64,000 nucleotides of DNA, taken from contig PUFA01000066.1 in the NCBI GenBank assembly GCA_003508835.1, positions 8,512,501 through 8,576,500 on the forward strand, read 5' to 3'. The notes beneath the pieces were generated by a model. The model was not told the origin of the DNA, searched no databases, and worked only from the letters and a program-made list of their open reading frames with translations. The stretch's first letter is position 1, and the number at the start of each line of letters is the position of its first letter. Origin of the DNA: Eonycteris spelaea. Its lineage: Eukaryota; Chordata; Mammalia; Chiroptera; Pteropodidae. Positions 9,295-21,214 of this stretch are shown here, in pieces. A program made the translations under genes and the position numbers.

Positions 9295-11160
9295 GACTGC
9301 TGCCAGATAGCAAATAAAATCCAAGTCAGTAAGACGATGTAGCTATTGACAGCCTGATTTCCAACGTCTTACAAAAAAGTAAAACTCCCATACTCCTAAA
9401 ATCCAAGTTCCTTCCTTTTTGGCTGGCTGGTGAGATGCCCACCTCTCAGCTGGTTACGCCCTGCTCCCCTGTCTGCTTATTGTTTTGAGTGGCCAGGCTA
9501 AGAACGCGTCAGTGGAGGTGAGATTGGGGAGAAACTGGGTGGAAATGATATCTGCTCAGTGATGGAAAGTGAAGTCACTTTGCAACATTTTTAACTGCTC
9601 CATACTTTTAATCAGTTTACTCTTTTCAAGTATCGTTTCCAGATTAAATTCGAACCATTTTGGGACCCAAAATATCCTTCTGAATTATTGGATGTGGCTG
9701 CGAAATGTGTTCTCAAGGAGCCCCTTGTAAATGTCCACAAGCCGCAGTCATCCTAAGTCATACGAAGGCTGTAATCCATCAGTTACCCCATGCGCACAAA
9801 GAAGGACTGTCTAGAATCTAATTTTATCTCTAACTCTATAAACAGCCAAGTGGCACCATTTATTATTTTACATAAATCAGTCCTGAGCCCAAATTCTCCT
9901 TTAAATATGTCCTTCGTCATTTCCAATACTGCTTAAAAAGCCTCAATAGTGTGAAGCAGTTAGTGGCCTCTGCATTTGGGGAGGAGGGGGAGGCTGAAGG
10001 AGAGGAGGGTCTTGAGAGGGGAGAGGAAATCACAGCGGTCCGACGAGGCTTTGTCCCACGGGCCAGAACATCTGCATGAAGAGCAAGAATCAAGTCAGTA
10101 ATGGGCCTCTTCTCTACTTGGCCAGATGTCTTTTTCTATTCTCATTTAAAATGTCTTTTGGAAAATAGGAAATTGTAGGTTTGCATTAGTCACCATTAGG
10201 AAAACTTGTACAGGAATTTACTCTCTAGTGACTTTACTTGGAGAGTGGCCGGTATCCATGGGTCCTTAATAAATATTAGCAAGAGACCAGGGCACTGATG
10301 AAGATGGATGCTAAATGGGCCATATGCTTCCTGTGGCTCTAATGGAAATATCGTCGTATTTAGCATAATGGCGATATGGAAAATCCACTTCCTTCTCCCA
10401 ACCATGTTTTTACTAATATAATATTTTAATATGATTCTCTCTTGTTTATCCCCTTATTTTTTATAGTTAAAATTTTAATTTGGTGTTTAAATGTAATTTG
10501 AATACTGCCTGGAGCTCTCCAGAGGCAAGGTGATATCAGTTCTGCAGAATGGAACAATTGTAATTTTCACGTGGTGTTGGATGGCGACAAGGGACATCCA
10601 GTGCCTCAGGACTGGGTATCTGTAAGCTCCTACCATCAGCTTCAAAAGCGCCATCATGAGCAAATGAGAAACTGATAACAATAAATGTTTCTCTCCTTCC
10701 AAATTCAGTTACCGGAGTGGAAAATCAACTTGTTATCTTTTCTTGCCATACTTTATAGGATGAAAATTTGGTCTTTAAAAAATATTTAGAAGAAATAGCC
10801 TGGTTTCTTCTTTTTATTCAGCTATGGGCTGAATTTCTGGGCAGGTAAGTCAACTGTAAAACTTAATCCTTTTCTGTCTGATTTTGGATGCCGTGCTTGG
10901 GGACAGATTATACTCTTGTTGTTGTTTTTGCTTGTTTGTCATTCTCAGTCCAGTGAATTCTCCTTTCTGACTTCTACCCAGAGTTAATTTACATTCCCAG
11001 TGTTCAATGTCCTTGGATGAAATCAGAAATGGCAAATGACTTTGAGAACTTTGTGCTCCTGTGGTTATAAGCGTTTGATTGTTGGACGGTTTTAGTTTTG
11101 CTTCAGTTAGAAGCCGATATTGGATTTGGAAGAAAGAAGTCTCAAGGAGATGTCAGGACA
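9295..11160. other. Unique AT-rich DNA, nothing identified
   Basis: No exon or repeat family could be named across this stretch. About 9960-10040 is purine-rich (GGGGAGGAGGGGGAGG). The small open frames have no recognisable domain. Confidence 0.4.
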
Positions 11161-11164
11161 TAAA

Positions 11165-11300
11165 AGTCAATTACTTCACAAACATTAATTGAGTGCCTCA
11201 GACGTACCTGGCTCTGTCCTGGCAATAAGGTTACAGAGGAGTGACACAAAGCCTCTAGGGGGCTTCCTGTTGTGTAGGGAACCCAGAGAAGCAAACCGGA
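11165..11300 (+). mobile_element. Old L2/MIR-class fragment
   Basis: ACAAACATTAATTGAGTGCCT and CTGGCTCTGTCCTGGCAATAAG follow the widespread pattern ATTTATTGAGCACCTACTATGTGCCAGGCAC...GGGAATACAG seen in old LINE/SINE fragments. The assignment to a subfamily is uncertain. Confidence 0.45.
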
Positions 11301-11389
11301 GATTATATCACAGCACTACCGACCATGCTGGTTGGTGGTATGGAAATCCAGTAACCGGGCCACTGTGGGTACCGGAGCCTTATCTATAT

Positions 11390-11565
11390 GTTCGGATCCT
11401 GGTTGTATCACTTAATATCGCTGTGGCCCTGGGCACATAATTTAACTTCTTCGAGTCTCAGTTTCCTTATCTGTAAAATGGGGATATTCATAGTTCCAAT
11501 TTCACCGTGAGGATTAGCTGAGTTACTCCATATAAAAAGTATTTAGCTTCATTACTGCTCGGAAA
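11390..11565 (+). mobile_element. MIR SINE
   Basis: This is one of the better MIR copies here: CTGTGGCCCTGGGCACATAA, CTTCGAGTCTCAGTTTCC, TTATCTGTAAAATGGGGATA and GTGAGGATTAGCTGAGTTA lie in consensus order. MIR is a tRNA-derived SINE mobilised by L2 in early mammals. Confidence 0.85.
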
Positions 11566-11794
11566 ATCTTGGCTATTGTTTTTATTTTTACCAGTAAATT
11601 CAAGGTGCTGTGGGAGGTAAAGGGTTTACACCAAACTCTGGGGTTTCATAGAAGAGTTGGTGTCTGAAGGAATCCTGAGAGATGAATGGTTTGCTAAACA
11701 GGTAAGTAAGGGCATTATAGGCAGAGGAAATGGCGCTTACAACTGCCATGCTAATGGGACACAGGTTCGAATGTTTGTAAGTACAAGTTCGAGA

Positions 11795-12230
11795 GGATTC
11801 AGCACTCGGTGGGCGCCTCTTCTGCGCCAGGCACACTTCCAGGTACTGAGGGTTCAGTGGCCAAAACAGATGTGGCGTTGACAGAACCCTTGGTGGCCAA
11901 TGGATTCAGGGAGGAGAGAGGGGTCAGCAAGACACCCAGGATGCTGCTGCGGGTGGAGCAGGGGAGACGGTGGCGGCTTAACGAAGACAGTATCCGCGGA
12001 CGGAGTGGGACAGGCTGAGTGAGAAGACGCCTTAACATTGAACAGACAGACGTGGGCCCAGCTGGATACAGGGGTGGAGGAGAGGGAGGAACCAAGGAAG
12101 ACGCCCAGATTTGTTGGCACAGGTGTTGTCGAGGAGCGAGTATTTTCATGGTTGTGAACTGTTAGGCCGTCTGAGCCCACGATATCGGCATGTGGGCAGA
12201 TGGACAAGCTTTGGAAGTTTAAGGGCGTTA
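11795..12230 (+). mobile_element. Ancient repeat, L2-like (family uncertain)
   Basis: CTTCTGCGCCAGGCACACTTCC, GGTACTGAGGGTTCAGTGG, and later GGGAGGAACCAAGGAAGACGC resemble a long, purine-rich ancient repeat found across mammals. It starts like the GCCAGGCACTGTTCTAGG family. I cannot name the family. It abuts the sense L1 that starts about 12270. Confidence 0.4.
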
Positions 12231-12269
12231 GACCTGCCTCCGCTGGCTCTCATTCGAGGGGTATTAAAA

Positions 12270-13975
12270 TGAACACTGCAGACCAAATTGATCTAACAGA
12301 CATAAATATAAAACATCCTCTCCAACAGGAGCAGAATACGCATTCTTCTTAGGTGCACATGAACTGTTTTTTAGGACAGAGCTTATGCTGGGCAATTCTT
12401 AATCAATTGAAGACGATTGAAATCATATATCAAGTATCTCTTCTGACCACAGTGGTATGAAACTAGAAATCACTGATAGAAGGAAAAGTGGGAAATTCAC
12501 AAATACATGAAATTAACACACTCCTGAACCACCAGTGGGTCCAAGAAGAAATCAAAAGAGAAATTAGAAAGTATCTTGAGAGAAACAAAACAGAAGCACA
12601 ACACGCCAAAATGTGCGGGACGCAGAAGAGGCAGTCCCGAGAGGGACTTTCTCAGTGAGAAATGCGAAGAAAAAGGGACGATCTCAAATGAACAAGCTAA
12701 CTTCATACCTCGAAGAGCTAGAAAAAGGAAAAGTAAGCCCAAAGTTGGCAGGAGGAAGGGAGTAGTCAACTGTGAGTTGTTTTTTCAAAAATATGAATAA
12801 AATTGACAAATGTTTAGCTTGACTGACGAGGAAAAAGAAGACTCAAATAAATAAAATTATAGATGAAAGAGGATACATTACCATTGATATTACAGAAATA
12901 CAAAGGACCATAACAGACTACTATGGATAATTATTTGCCAACAAATGGGATAATCTAGGAGAAACAGATAAATTCCTAAAAACATACAACCTACCGAGAC
13001 TGCATTGTGAAGAAACAGAAAATCTTCACAGACCAATGATGACTAAGGAGGTCGAATTTGTCATCGAAAACCCAGACAGTCCCTCTAGTGACTTCCACCC
13101 AACATTTAAAGAAGAATTAACATCAGCCCTTCTGAAACTCTTTCAAAAATTCAAGAGGACGGAACACTCTTCAATTCATTGATGATGACAACGTTTCCCT
13201 GATCACAAAGCCAGATAAGGACACAACCAGGAAAGAAAATGACAGGCCAATATCCCGGATGAATACAGATCCAAAAATTCTCAACAAAATACTGGTTGAC
13301 TAAATTCGATAACAGATTAAGAGGGTCACACACGATGCTCAAGTGAGATTGGACCCTGGGATGCGCTAAAGATTTGCGAATCCTGGCGTTTCTTGCAGCG
13401 TCATTCACCACGGCCAAGCCCTGAAAGCAGCGGGAGCCTCTGCTGCTGGGGGCACGGACAGCGGGAACGCGGCATCCGTACATACACACATGCGTGAATT
13501 TACACAGCCATGAAGAGAAGACATCTTGCCATTCGGGACAACCCGGCTCAAGCTCGAGGGCATTGTGGTATGAGAAATAAATCAGGCAGCGAATAACAAG
13601 CACCGGATGATCTCACTTCCACACGAACTCTACAAGAGACTCCGGGAAACAAAGAGTAGATCTGTGGTTGCCAGGGGCTGGGGCGTGGGGGTGCAGACGT
13701 GCTGCTCAGGGGGTACTTCTAGTCCTAAGATTGTGAGTTCTGGGGATCTAATGCGCTCCAAGGTCGCTGCGGTTCACAGCAGGGTGTCCCCTGCTTGCAA
13801 GTTGCGAAGAGAGTAGATCCTAAATGTTCCCACTGCCCACGAAGACGAGCGACAATGTAAGGTGACTGGTGTGTTAACTCACCTTATATCACGGTACGTA
13901 CACATATCAAAGCATCAGGTTGCATACCTGAAAGTGACACAGTGTCCTGTATCAATTCCATCTCAATAAAGCTGG
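12270..13975 (+). mobile_element. L1 LINE, decayed ORF2 plus 3' UTR
   Basis: The sequence reads in the sense direction through the end of the L1 endonuclease domain and the start of the reverse-transcriptase domain. Translated pieces include [12 protein letters not shown] and [10 protein letters not shown] (about 13209-13294), close to L1 ORF2 wording. Stop codons and frameshifts break the frame throughout. After about 13300 it jumps past the catalytic part of the reverse transcriptase into the 3' UTR. Signs of the UTR are GATCTCACTTCCACACGAACTC, GTGGTTGCCAGGGGCTGGGG, and a terminal CTCAATAAAGCTGGGGGAAAAA. ORF2p normally copies L1 RNA by target-primed reverse transcription; this copy cannot make it. 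Confidence 0.85.
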
Positions 13976-14524
13976 GGGAAAAAGCTTATCTCCCCCATGG
14001 CTACATACGTGCACTTTGGCCTAGGAACTTCCTCCCCCTGTTCTTAACGAAACTGTTTATGTGCCACAGGACGGGGAGATATGGTAGGGAGCAAGAGTTC
14101 TCTCCGAGGGGAGGTGGCTGTGTGTCGCCTCCGTACGCGACTCCCTCGTTAATGATTTTGAGACCCCCGAACACACAGAGCGACATCTGGTTCTCATTGG
14201 GTCCACCAGGTGTGGGCGCTGGGCACAGGAGTCAGGACAGTTATTGCTGTGAGTAATAACTCTGATCTCCGCTCCAGAAACTCGTGCTTGCTTCCCGGAT
14301 GAGAAGGAAAACCCCTAGATATTAAAAAGGTTTTAGGGACTATCACCTGTACGGATAGAGAACTTTAAGCCTTAAAAATGGTTTCCCACTGCGATGTGGT
14401 TTGACCTTCTTGAAAGTTCAGAGCCAGCAGGGCGGCTGTGAGACTCTTCCAAATGAGGGAAGTCAGACTGAAATGTGAAGGCTTTGCCTGAGGTCAGACC
14501 AATCATAAATAACAGAGCTGGCTG

Positions 14525-14702
14525 CTTCTAAGCCAGGGGCGATTCTGCCCTCCAGGGGACATCTGGCAAGGTCTAAGGACTTTTTTATTTCGGCTGTCAG
14601 AGCTCCGGGGAGGGTGCCACTGGCACCTAGTGGATGAACACCCTACAAGCACACAGGCCGGTGCCGAACGACAGCTGTCAATGTCTGCGAGGTTGAGAAG
14701 TG
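14525..14702 (+). mobile_element. hAT-type MITE, sense copy
   Basis: CTCCAGGGGACATCTGGCAAG, CACTGGCACCTAGTGGATG, and a closing GAGGTTGAGAAG match a common hAT-class miniature element. Its consensus contains CCCCCAGGGGACATTTGGCA and ends GAGGTTGAGAAACC. A second copy of the same family lies in reverse at 43152-43355. It is non-coding. Confidence 0.75.
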
Positions 14703-14704
14703 GC

Positions 14705-16010
14705 TTCTAGATCCTTTCTGCTTCCGTCCTGGGCATGCCCATTATCCAACGGCCTCCTGTTTCCTGCCACTTCCCCTCCATCTTGATTAAAAGGGAAAAG
14801 CGACGTGGCAATCAGGCCCTATGGAAGGGCCCTCAGCGGGGAAGGCGAGCCTTTCTGAGGTTTTCCTTAGCGTATAATAAGCCCTGCCTTCGTTACAAGG
14901 TTCTCAAGGTCATGTCTCATTCAGGCCTCCGTGCGAGCATTCTACTTGTATGTTTTCTTCAGGAGCTACTGTAATAAAATAAAAGGCAAGGGGGCCAGCG
15001 GTCGCCGGCATCTTTGAAAGTGCTCGAAGGGGGCACGATTCACTTGCCATGGTTCACCTGCCTCTCGCCGGCCCCTGCGGCCTGTCCCACCCGGCATCTC
15101 CTCACACGGCGCTTCCCAGTGTCCTTTCTGAGAGCATCCGGCTCTGGTCCCTCCCGCGATCCCGGCCAGGGAAAGGTGAGGGTCGCTAGGCACAGACACG
15201 GGCAGAGGCAGAGGTTTAACTTTTGGAGAGCTGAGACCCCTCCCCTGGCGTGTGGACACGGGCTGTCGGACAGCGGCTTGCCGAGAGCAGGTGGCGTTTT
15301 ATGATTAGTCCAGGATTTCCGCCTGCATCTTGGCCTCAGCTTCTTATCACAGACCTTCTGCCATAGTTTCATTCGATTTATTGTCGGCTTAGCTTTTTTT
15401 GGTTTTCTTTTCGGTGACTGTTATTTCCCTGGGGTTGTGAGGCTTAGGCAGAGGGGATCAGGGTGCTAAGCAACAGCTTGGAAACCTAAGAGACAGTGAA
15501 CTCAAATCTCGAGTCTGGGCGGAATTTGCTGTGACCCGAAATGGCCACCGTCCTCGCCTACCAGCTCATCCCTCAGTTTCCTTCGTTGGAGTCGGCGTTA
15601 AGAGCAGTTTGCAGGCCAAGCAGATGCTCCAGCGAAGCTTCTGACTTCTTAGGAGATAAGATGCTTCCCACTGTCCCTTATTCTAAGGACGGGAAGGCCT
15701 TCCTGGGAGCACACGCCAGCTCTTAACTTGCTCAGGTCCCTTCTGCGCTGTAATTCGGCTCGGCCCACAAGCTGCTCCTCAGGCCTCCACTCTGAAAGGC
15801 TCGTCGTCAAGGTCAAACCCACGGTGGGCAGGTGTGGAGTCTCGTTCTGGGCTCTCCCTGCCCAGGGCATTGGGAAGGGAGTGACGTGTGGACACGTGTG
15901 GCTCACCCCCTTGCTGACATGTCAACACCTGTCCCTGGGAGGAAGGCCTTACATCACCTGCAGCCACTGGGCATGCCAGCCTTCCCCCACAGGGGCTGGC
16001 CGCTCCTCCT
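14705..16010. other. GC-rich unassigned DNA
   Basis: No exon or repeat could be supported. Open frames around 15010-15370 on both strands reflect base composition. About 15540-15720 may contain worn MIR sequence. Confidence 0.35.
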
Positions 16011-16014
16011 GGGT

Positions 16015-16730
16015 GAGTTTTCTCTGCTGCATAGCAAATTATCACGCATTCGGTGGCGAAACAGAGCACACACAGCTATGGTGACAGTGTCTGTGGGTCA
16101 GGAGTCTGGGCTTAGCTGGTCTCCTGCTCAGGGTCTCACGTAGCCACGATTGGACGTCGGCTGGAGTTGGGGTCCCCTTGCACGCTCACGTGGCGGTTGG
16201 CGGAATTCAGCATCCACGTCCTCGAAGTGCTAGAATGAGGCTCAGCGTTTCGGAGCTGGCGGCCGGGGACCTTTCCCAGACCTGCAGTGCCCTGCTGTGG
16301 TGGGTTGGATCGTGCTCCCGAAAAATGTTGACGTCTCAGCCACCCCCAGTACCTGTGGGTGTGACCTTGTCTGGAAACAGAGTCACTGCAGATGGTCAGG
16401 CTGACCTCGGCTCCTTAGGGTGGACCCTGATCCCGCATGACTGTGTAGTTATAGAAAGAGGACGTTTGGGCTTGGAGACAGACATAAATGTATCCCTGTT
16501 GTTTAAACCACCCCGTTTGCGGGGTGTTGTTAGGGCGACTCTAGGAAATGCACATGGCCTCCCGTGCTACCTCCTCTCCACTCTTACATGTCACCCAGGC
16601 GGGGCAGTGACCTCCGACCACCTTGGCTGTGTTTATGGGTCAGAAGCAAGTCACAGGTCTCCAGGGCAGAGGATTACTCAAGGATGGGGCTGCCAGGAGG
16701 GGTCACTGGGCCACACCTCCCCAGGGGCCG
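16015..16730 (-). mobile_element. Old LTR-type repeat, interrupted by an MLT1
   Basis: The first half (16015-16290) reads GCATAGCAAATTATCACGC, TCTGTGGGTCAGGAGTC, CTCCTGCTCAGGGTCTCACG and GGCGGAATTCAGCA. The second half (16560-16725) reads AGAAGCAAGTCACAGGTC, GGATTACTCAAGG and GGGGTCACTGGGCC. In the family I remember, these two halves are continuous in one element, which is here in antisense orientation. The sense MLT1 at 16297-16550 separates them. I am unsure of the family name. Confidence 0.6.
16297..16550 (+). mobile_element. MLT1-like LTR (ERVL-MaLR), internally deleted
   Basis: GGTGGGTTGGATCGTGCTCCC, CCCAGTACCTGTGGGTGTGA, CTTGTCTGGAAACAGAGTC, GGGTGGACCCTGATCC and TGTTGTTTAAACCACCCCGTT are the ordered MLT1 landmarks. 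The middle is shortened. The element lies inside an older antisense repeat. Non-coding solo LTR. Confidence 0.8.
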
Positions 16731-17088
16731 AGGACCAGATAAGGCTTTTACGTGATCCCAACCAAATGTCAGCCTTGCTTTTCCAGCCAGGCCGGGGCAG
16801 GGCCTCGCAGAAGTTGATGCAAGACCAAGCTCTCGCATCGTGGTAAAGCAAGGAAAAAAGAGAAAGAAGCACAAGACAATGTGGGTCTTTCCATCGAGCT
16901 AGATTTATTCAATTTAAAGACAGATCGGATGCTTCAGTATGTAGCTGGCCTCCTTTTAAGGAAATAACGGTGACAATAGGGCCTTTTATCGGGGGTCTAT
17001 ATTTGGCAAAAGGAAAAGTGGAAACTCTATACCATTTCCCCTACATAAAGAACGAGTCTGACACCAGCCTGTAAATTTGCCAAGCCTG

Positions 17089-17102
17089 AGCGCCCCCTGG
17101 CC
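17089..17102 (-). promoter_or_regulatory. CTCF-like motif, reverse
   Basis: The minus strand reads GGCCAGGGGGCGCT, matching the core AGGGGGCGCT half of the CTCF site well. Its upstream CCA portion is weaker than that of the motif at 2535. Its orientation is opposite to the 2535 site, so the two face each other. Confidence 0.5.
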
Positions 17103-17783
17103 TGGAGCAAACGGAGAGTAAACAGCACAGAGGACAGGGGCCTTGGGTGGCGTCCTGAGTCGCTGCCCGGAAGCAGTCAGCCCCCAGGGACAGACCTCCT
17201 TCTTCTCCCAGAGCCCCAAGCCCCCACGGCCCGAGGGCTGGGAAGGGGCAGGCCGCCTCCAGGCCCTGCGGGCGCCTTGCACCAAAGACGCTGTTCTCAA
17301 AAGCACCGTGATTAGTTGCCTGGTCTCTGCCCCTCACTCAGAGCCCCTGGGAGAAAGTCTCTAAACTTAGGGCTTGGAAAAAGTTTGCTTTTCTTGGCAA
17401 ACCTGCCTACAGTTTTCTTCTTTAGACAATAAGCCCGGTGACAATTAGAATTGTGTTTCTCTTTTTGCCTTGGTTTCCAGGAAGCTTAGAGAGTTTTTGT
17501 ATATTTATTATTATTTTTTTCCGTGCGTGCATGCTGAATGGGTACAGTTTTCCACGGCTGAGGTTGGACTTGACCTCCCCGCTCTCTGCCCTCACCTCCC
17601 CCTTCTCATTCCTCATGGTTCCTCCTCAAAGTCTTATGGGTGGATGGCGTCTGTGCCTCTGATTGGAAGTCAGCTCAAGTCTTTCGGAGAAGATTATGAG
17701 TGTGAATCATCGTCGAGCTTCTCAGAGTCACTATAGGGGTTAACAGGTTACGTATGTGAGAACGTTCCGTAAACAGTGGCTAT

Positions 17784-17820
17784 GAACACACACACACATG
17801 TGCGTGTGCACACACATATA
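17784..17820. repeat. Imperfect CA/GT tract
   Basis: ACACACACACATGTGCGTGTGCACACACATA alternates purine and pyrimidine and is self-complementary around its centre. It could form Z-DNA or a small cruciform. Confidence 0.8.
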
Positions 17821-18119
17821 CCCTCATATTCAATACAACGGAGCCGTCGGAGGGGCCTGAACAGTACTAGTGGGAAGCCTTGCAAATTTTATGCATGGAA
17901 CGTACTGGCCTTTCATCATTTTTGATTCGTGGTTCTAAGAGTCCGCACCTGTCTGGATCCGTCCTTCCTCTCTGAACAGACGTCAGACTTCTCCATCCGC
18001 ACAGCGTTCCGGCCTCTGACCAAGGGCTGGCGTCTGCCGGAAGGTCGAGCCCGAGGTTCAAGCGTAAGGCGTCACGTGTAAGCGGTGTGTGTGGGAGGTG
18101 AGAGAATTCCACGACGGTA

Positions 18120-18515
18120 CATAAATGGCTTGACTCGTGTCTCCCCAAAAGATGTGCCCACACATCCAAACCCGAGTTCCTGTGACTGTGACCCTATTTC
18201 CAAATTAGTTAATTTAATTGCAGATATAATTAACCTAAGAACCTTAAGGTGAGATTGTCCTGGATTTAGGGTGACCGATGTCCTCGTCCGAGACAGAAGA
18301 GGTAGACTGGACACAGAGACAGGGAAGGTGACCCCGTGACCACGGAGGCTGAGAGCAGCGTGATGCCGTAAGCCGAAGAGCCCAGGGGCCACCGGGAGCC
18401 GGAAGGGGCGGGAAGGACCCTCCCCCAGGGCCCTCCGAGAGAGTGTGGTCCTGCCGACACCTGAGTTTGCGTTTCTGCCCCTGGTACTGGGGCAAAATAC
18501 ATTTCTGTTGTTTTA
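18120..18515 (+). mobile_element. MLT1-like LTR (ERVL-MaLR)
   Basis: Landmarks in order are CTCGTGTCTCCCCAAAAGATG, CTGTGACTGTGACCCTATTT, GATTGTCCTGGATTTAGGGTG, GGACACAGAGACAGGG and AATACATTTCTGTTGTTTTAA. It is a near-full-length, CpG-rich, non-coding solo LTR. Confidence 0.85.
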
Positions 18516-18519
18516 AGGC

Positions 18520-19190
18520 GCCCAGCGGGCGGTCATCGGTCGCAGTGGCCTCGCGGTGCTCGTAAGGACACGAGGCAGGGAGGGGACGTGAGCCACGCAG
18601 CGTGTGCCACAGCCCGTTACCGCTGCGGGCAAGCGGGGTGCAGGGCGTCGTCAGTGAGTGTGGGAGGAGGTGGGGGACACACCCCTAAGGCTGTCCCACC
18701 CGGGGCCAGGGAGCTGGAGCGTGCGTGCGCCCCTCCCACCGGCCATCACCTGAGGGGCCCCGCGAGGGGTGCTGGTGCTGGCATCTGTGGTCCGAGAAAG
18801 CCCAGCCATGAAGAAACGCAGGGGCCGAAGCTCGGGGGGGGGGGGGGTGCCCTGAGCCACCTGGGGGAGGGCGGGCAGCTCAGCGGAGGGGGTGGGGCGG
18901 CCGTGCCCCACGCCCGGCCTTCCCCGGCCTCGGCCCTCCGTCCCGCCCGCCTCACGGTCGGTCTGGAGGCTTCGTCCCCCGCACGCCAGGCTCTTCCTGG
19001 ACCTTGGGACTTAGCTCTCGGTCCCTCCGCCCAGGACGTTCTCCTCGCTGGCCGGTGGCCTGACTCTTACTCATGCGTTCAGCATGTGTCAGGTGAGGAG
19101 AGAGGGGCCTGCAGGGGACGAAGCCCGCAGAGGAGCAGCTGATGTGAGGCCGCCGGCTCCCGCAGCGAGGAGCCCGAGGCAGACGCTTCG
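18520..19190. promoter_or_regulatory. CpG-rich block with a 14-G run
   Basis: CpG and G/C runs are dense, including 14 consecutive G residues at 18834-18847. Long frames on both strands have R/P/G-rich translations typical of composition, not genes. It could be a CpG island, but its neighbours are also GC-rich, so the edges are vague. Confidence 0.35.
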
Positions 19191-19229
19191 GGATGGCGCG
19201 ACCAAGGACATCGGTGGCCGCTGTGCTCT

Positions 19230-19540
19230 TGACCCCTCTGTCCCAGACCTCTTGCCCGGATTCTGGAGGCTGCCAGCAGCCCTTGGTGCCCCTTGGCTTG
19301 TGGCCGCAGCACTCCGACCTCTGCCTCGATGGCCACACGGCCTTTCCCCCCGTCTGCCTCCTCTCCTCTTCTTGCAAGGACGGCAGCCACGTTGGCCCGG
19401 GGCCCGCCCTGCTCCGGCGTGGCCTCGTCTGAACTCGTTACAGCGGCGCTGACCCTGTTTCCAAATAAAGCCACATGCCAAGGTTCGGGGGAGGACGCGG
19501 AGTTTGGGGGACACTGTCCAACCAAGCGCAGGGATCGAGG
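19230..19540 (-). mobile_element. MLT1/MaLR-like LTR, antisense
   Basis: ATTCTGGAGGCTGCCAGCAGC, CCCTTGGCTTGTGGCCGCAG, CACTCCGACCTCTGCCTCG and TGTTTCCAAATAAAGCCACA match the antisense reading of a MaLR-type LTR. Almost every site that could be CpG is CpG, unusual for an element this old. Confidence 0.65.
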
Positions 19541-19544
19541 CCGC

Positions 19545-21200
19545 TGGAGAGGGAGTTGGCCGGCTGCCCGCAGGGTTTCAGCAGAGCCGCCTTCCGCCCG
19601 CTCACGGTCCCTGACCTTGCCCGCGCCGAGCCGGCCGCCCGCTTACGAGGCCTGGAGGCGCGCTCCCCTGCCCGGCCCGATGGCTCTGCCGTCACTGTCC
19701 ACTAACGTGTCTGGCCCCCCACGTGCCGGAGGGTGGGGAGCTCCGTTTTCGGTCCTCCCTGACCCCTCAGTGGCTGTCGCTCGTCTCGGACTTGAAGTGA
19801 CAGGAAGGCCCCACTCAGAAACTGGCTAACGTGTAGAGAGTCACTTGCCCTGCCCAACAGGAAGTCTGGGGGGTGGGCGAGCCCCGGGCTCAGGAAGTCA
19901 GGCTGTGGACCATGGCTGTGGGCCCCTCCACGCGTGAGCCTCAGCCGCAGGCGAGGAGCCGGGCGACTGCTTCCCCCGAGATTTCCCCCAGAGTCCCCTG
20001 CGGGGTCGGGACGAGTCTCATGGCCTGCGGCCTGCCCACTGCTGGCAAGGCCTGGCTGGGACCAACCAGTTAGGGATGGCCCGGCGTTGGGGACTCAGCC
20101 ATCGCGACCACCGCGCTGTGCGAAGAAACACACCCCGGCGGCTTCGCCGGCTTCGCCTCGGGCCTGGGGCTGTGCTCTGCTCACAACGGCCTTTCGATGG
20201 CACGGTGGCTTCGAAAGCTCCAAAGGCCCAGCTCCAAGCCTTCGGGACCTTTTGCAGGGTCAACAGAACCCGTGGCAATGCGTCCGCTCTGGCTCGGGGC
20301 GGCATCGCCTGACGCCCCTCCATGCCAGCTCTCGTGGAGGTCAGCCAAGGGCACGACTCGATGTTCTCTCTGGGCAGCGACCAACGTCTTTCTTGGAAAG
20401 TTATGCGTCCCTGAGCCAGGCGGCTCTGAGGTCAGGGCGGTGGTGAGAAAGTCCCTGCTGAAGGCCTGAATGAGTGTGGCCTGGCCTGCAGGCCAGGCAG
20501 GGGACAGGCAGCTGCCCTCGTTAACTCAGGATCTTGGCTGTGGTTGGCGAGCAAAGTAGGTGGGGTGGGCGGACTGGAGGTGACCAGTGAGAGATCGCAG
20601 GGCAAGGTCACCCTTTGCTGAGACGTGTTCCCGCAGGAATCGAGAATGAATGGTGGAGAACAGGGGGAACAGACATCCTCAGGGACGCTCGCCCACTGGT
20701 GTCCCTTCCTCTCTCCCCCGAAGCCTCCGGCCCCCCAAGGGCAGGTGTCGATGTCGGCCGCATCTCAGGTTTGCCTGTCCTTCCCCTGTGTGCAACCGCT
20801 TCCTCCTTCGTCCTGAGCCTCCTAGTTTTGGAATGAGACACTAAAAACATAGAAACCCCCCCAGGCGAATAACAGGCGCATTCGCCAAGCGCTCTCTCGA
20901 GACGTGAGCTGTGGGCCTGCGGCGTCTCGTCCGCGCCTGACATTTTCCGGACCGAGGCTCAGGAAGGTGCGGCCACCTGCTCAGCACCCCCGGCTGGGTC
21001 ACGGCGGGGGCGGGGGCCGACACCGCGCTCGACCTCTGGCCCACAACCCTCCGAAACCAAGCAGCCTGGCTTCGGTCACCTCTCAGGGTTGTCTGAATAG
21101 TAACATTTTAATGGCAAAAACAGGAGGGGCCCCTCCCACTGGTGTTCTTCGGTTTACCCAAAGGCGAAGCGATAAAAGTGTGCGTTTTTCTTGCGAGACC
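19545..21200. other. CpG-rich unassigned DNA
   Basis: No repeat or exon is recognised. Open frames up to about 170 codons occur on both strands and overlap one another, the signature of GC-rich non-coding sequence. Confidence 0.4.
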
Positions 21201-21214
21201 CAACAAATTTGACG

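Larger units (their letters stand above)
16735..18095. other. Unassigned DNA with one CTCF-like site
   Basis: No exon or repeat is supported apart from the listed CTCF-like motif and CA/GT tract. About 16880-16980 is AT-richer unique sequence. Confidence 0.35.

Noticed and set aside
14730..14745. p53-like half site GGGCATGCCC
   Set aside because: A single half site without a partner at the right spacing is common by chance.
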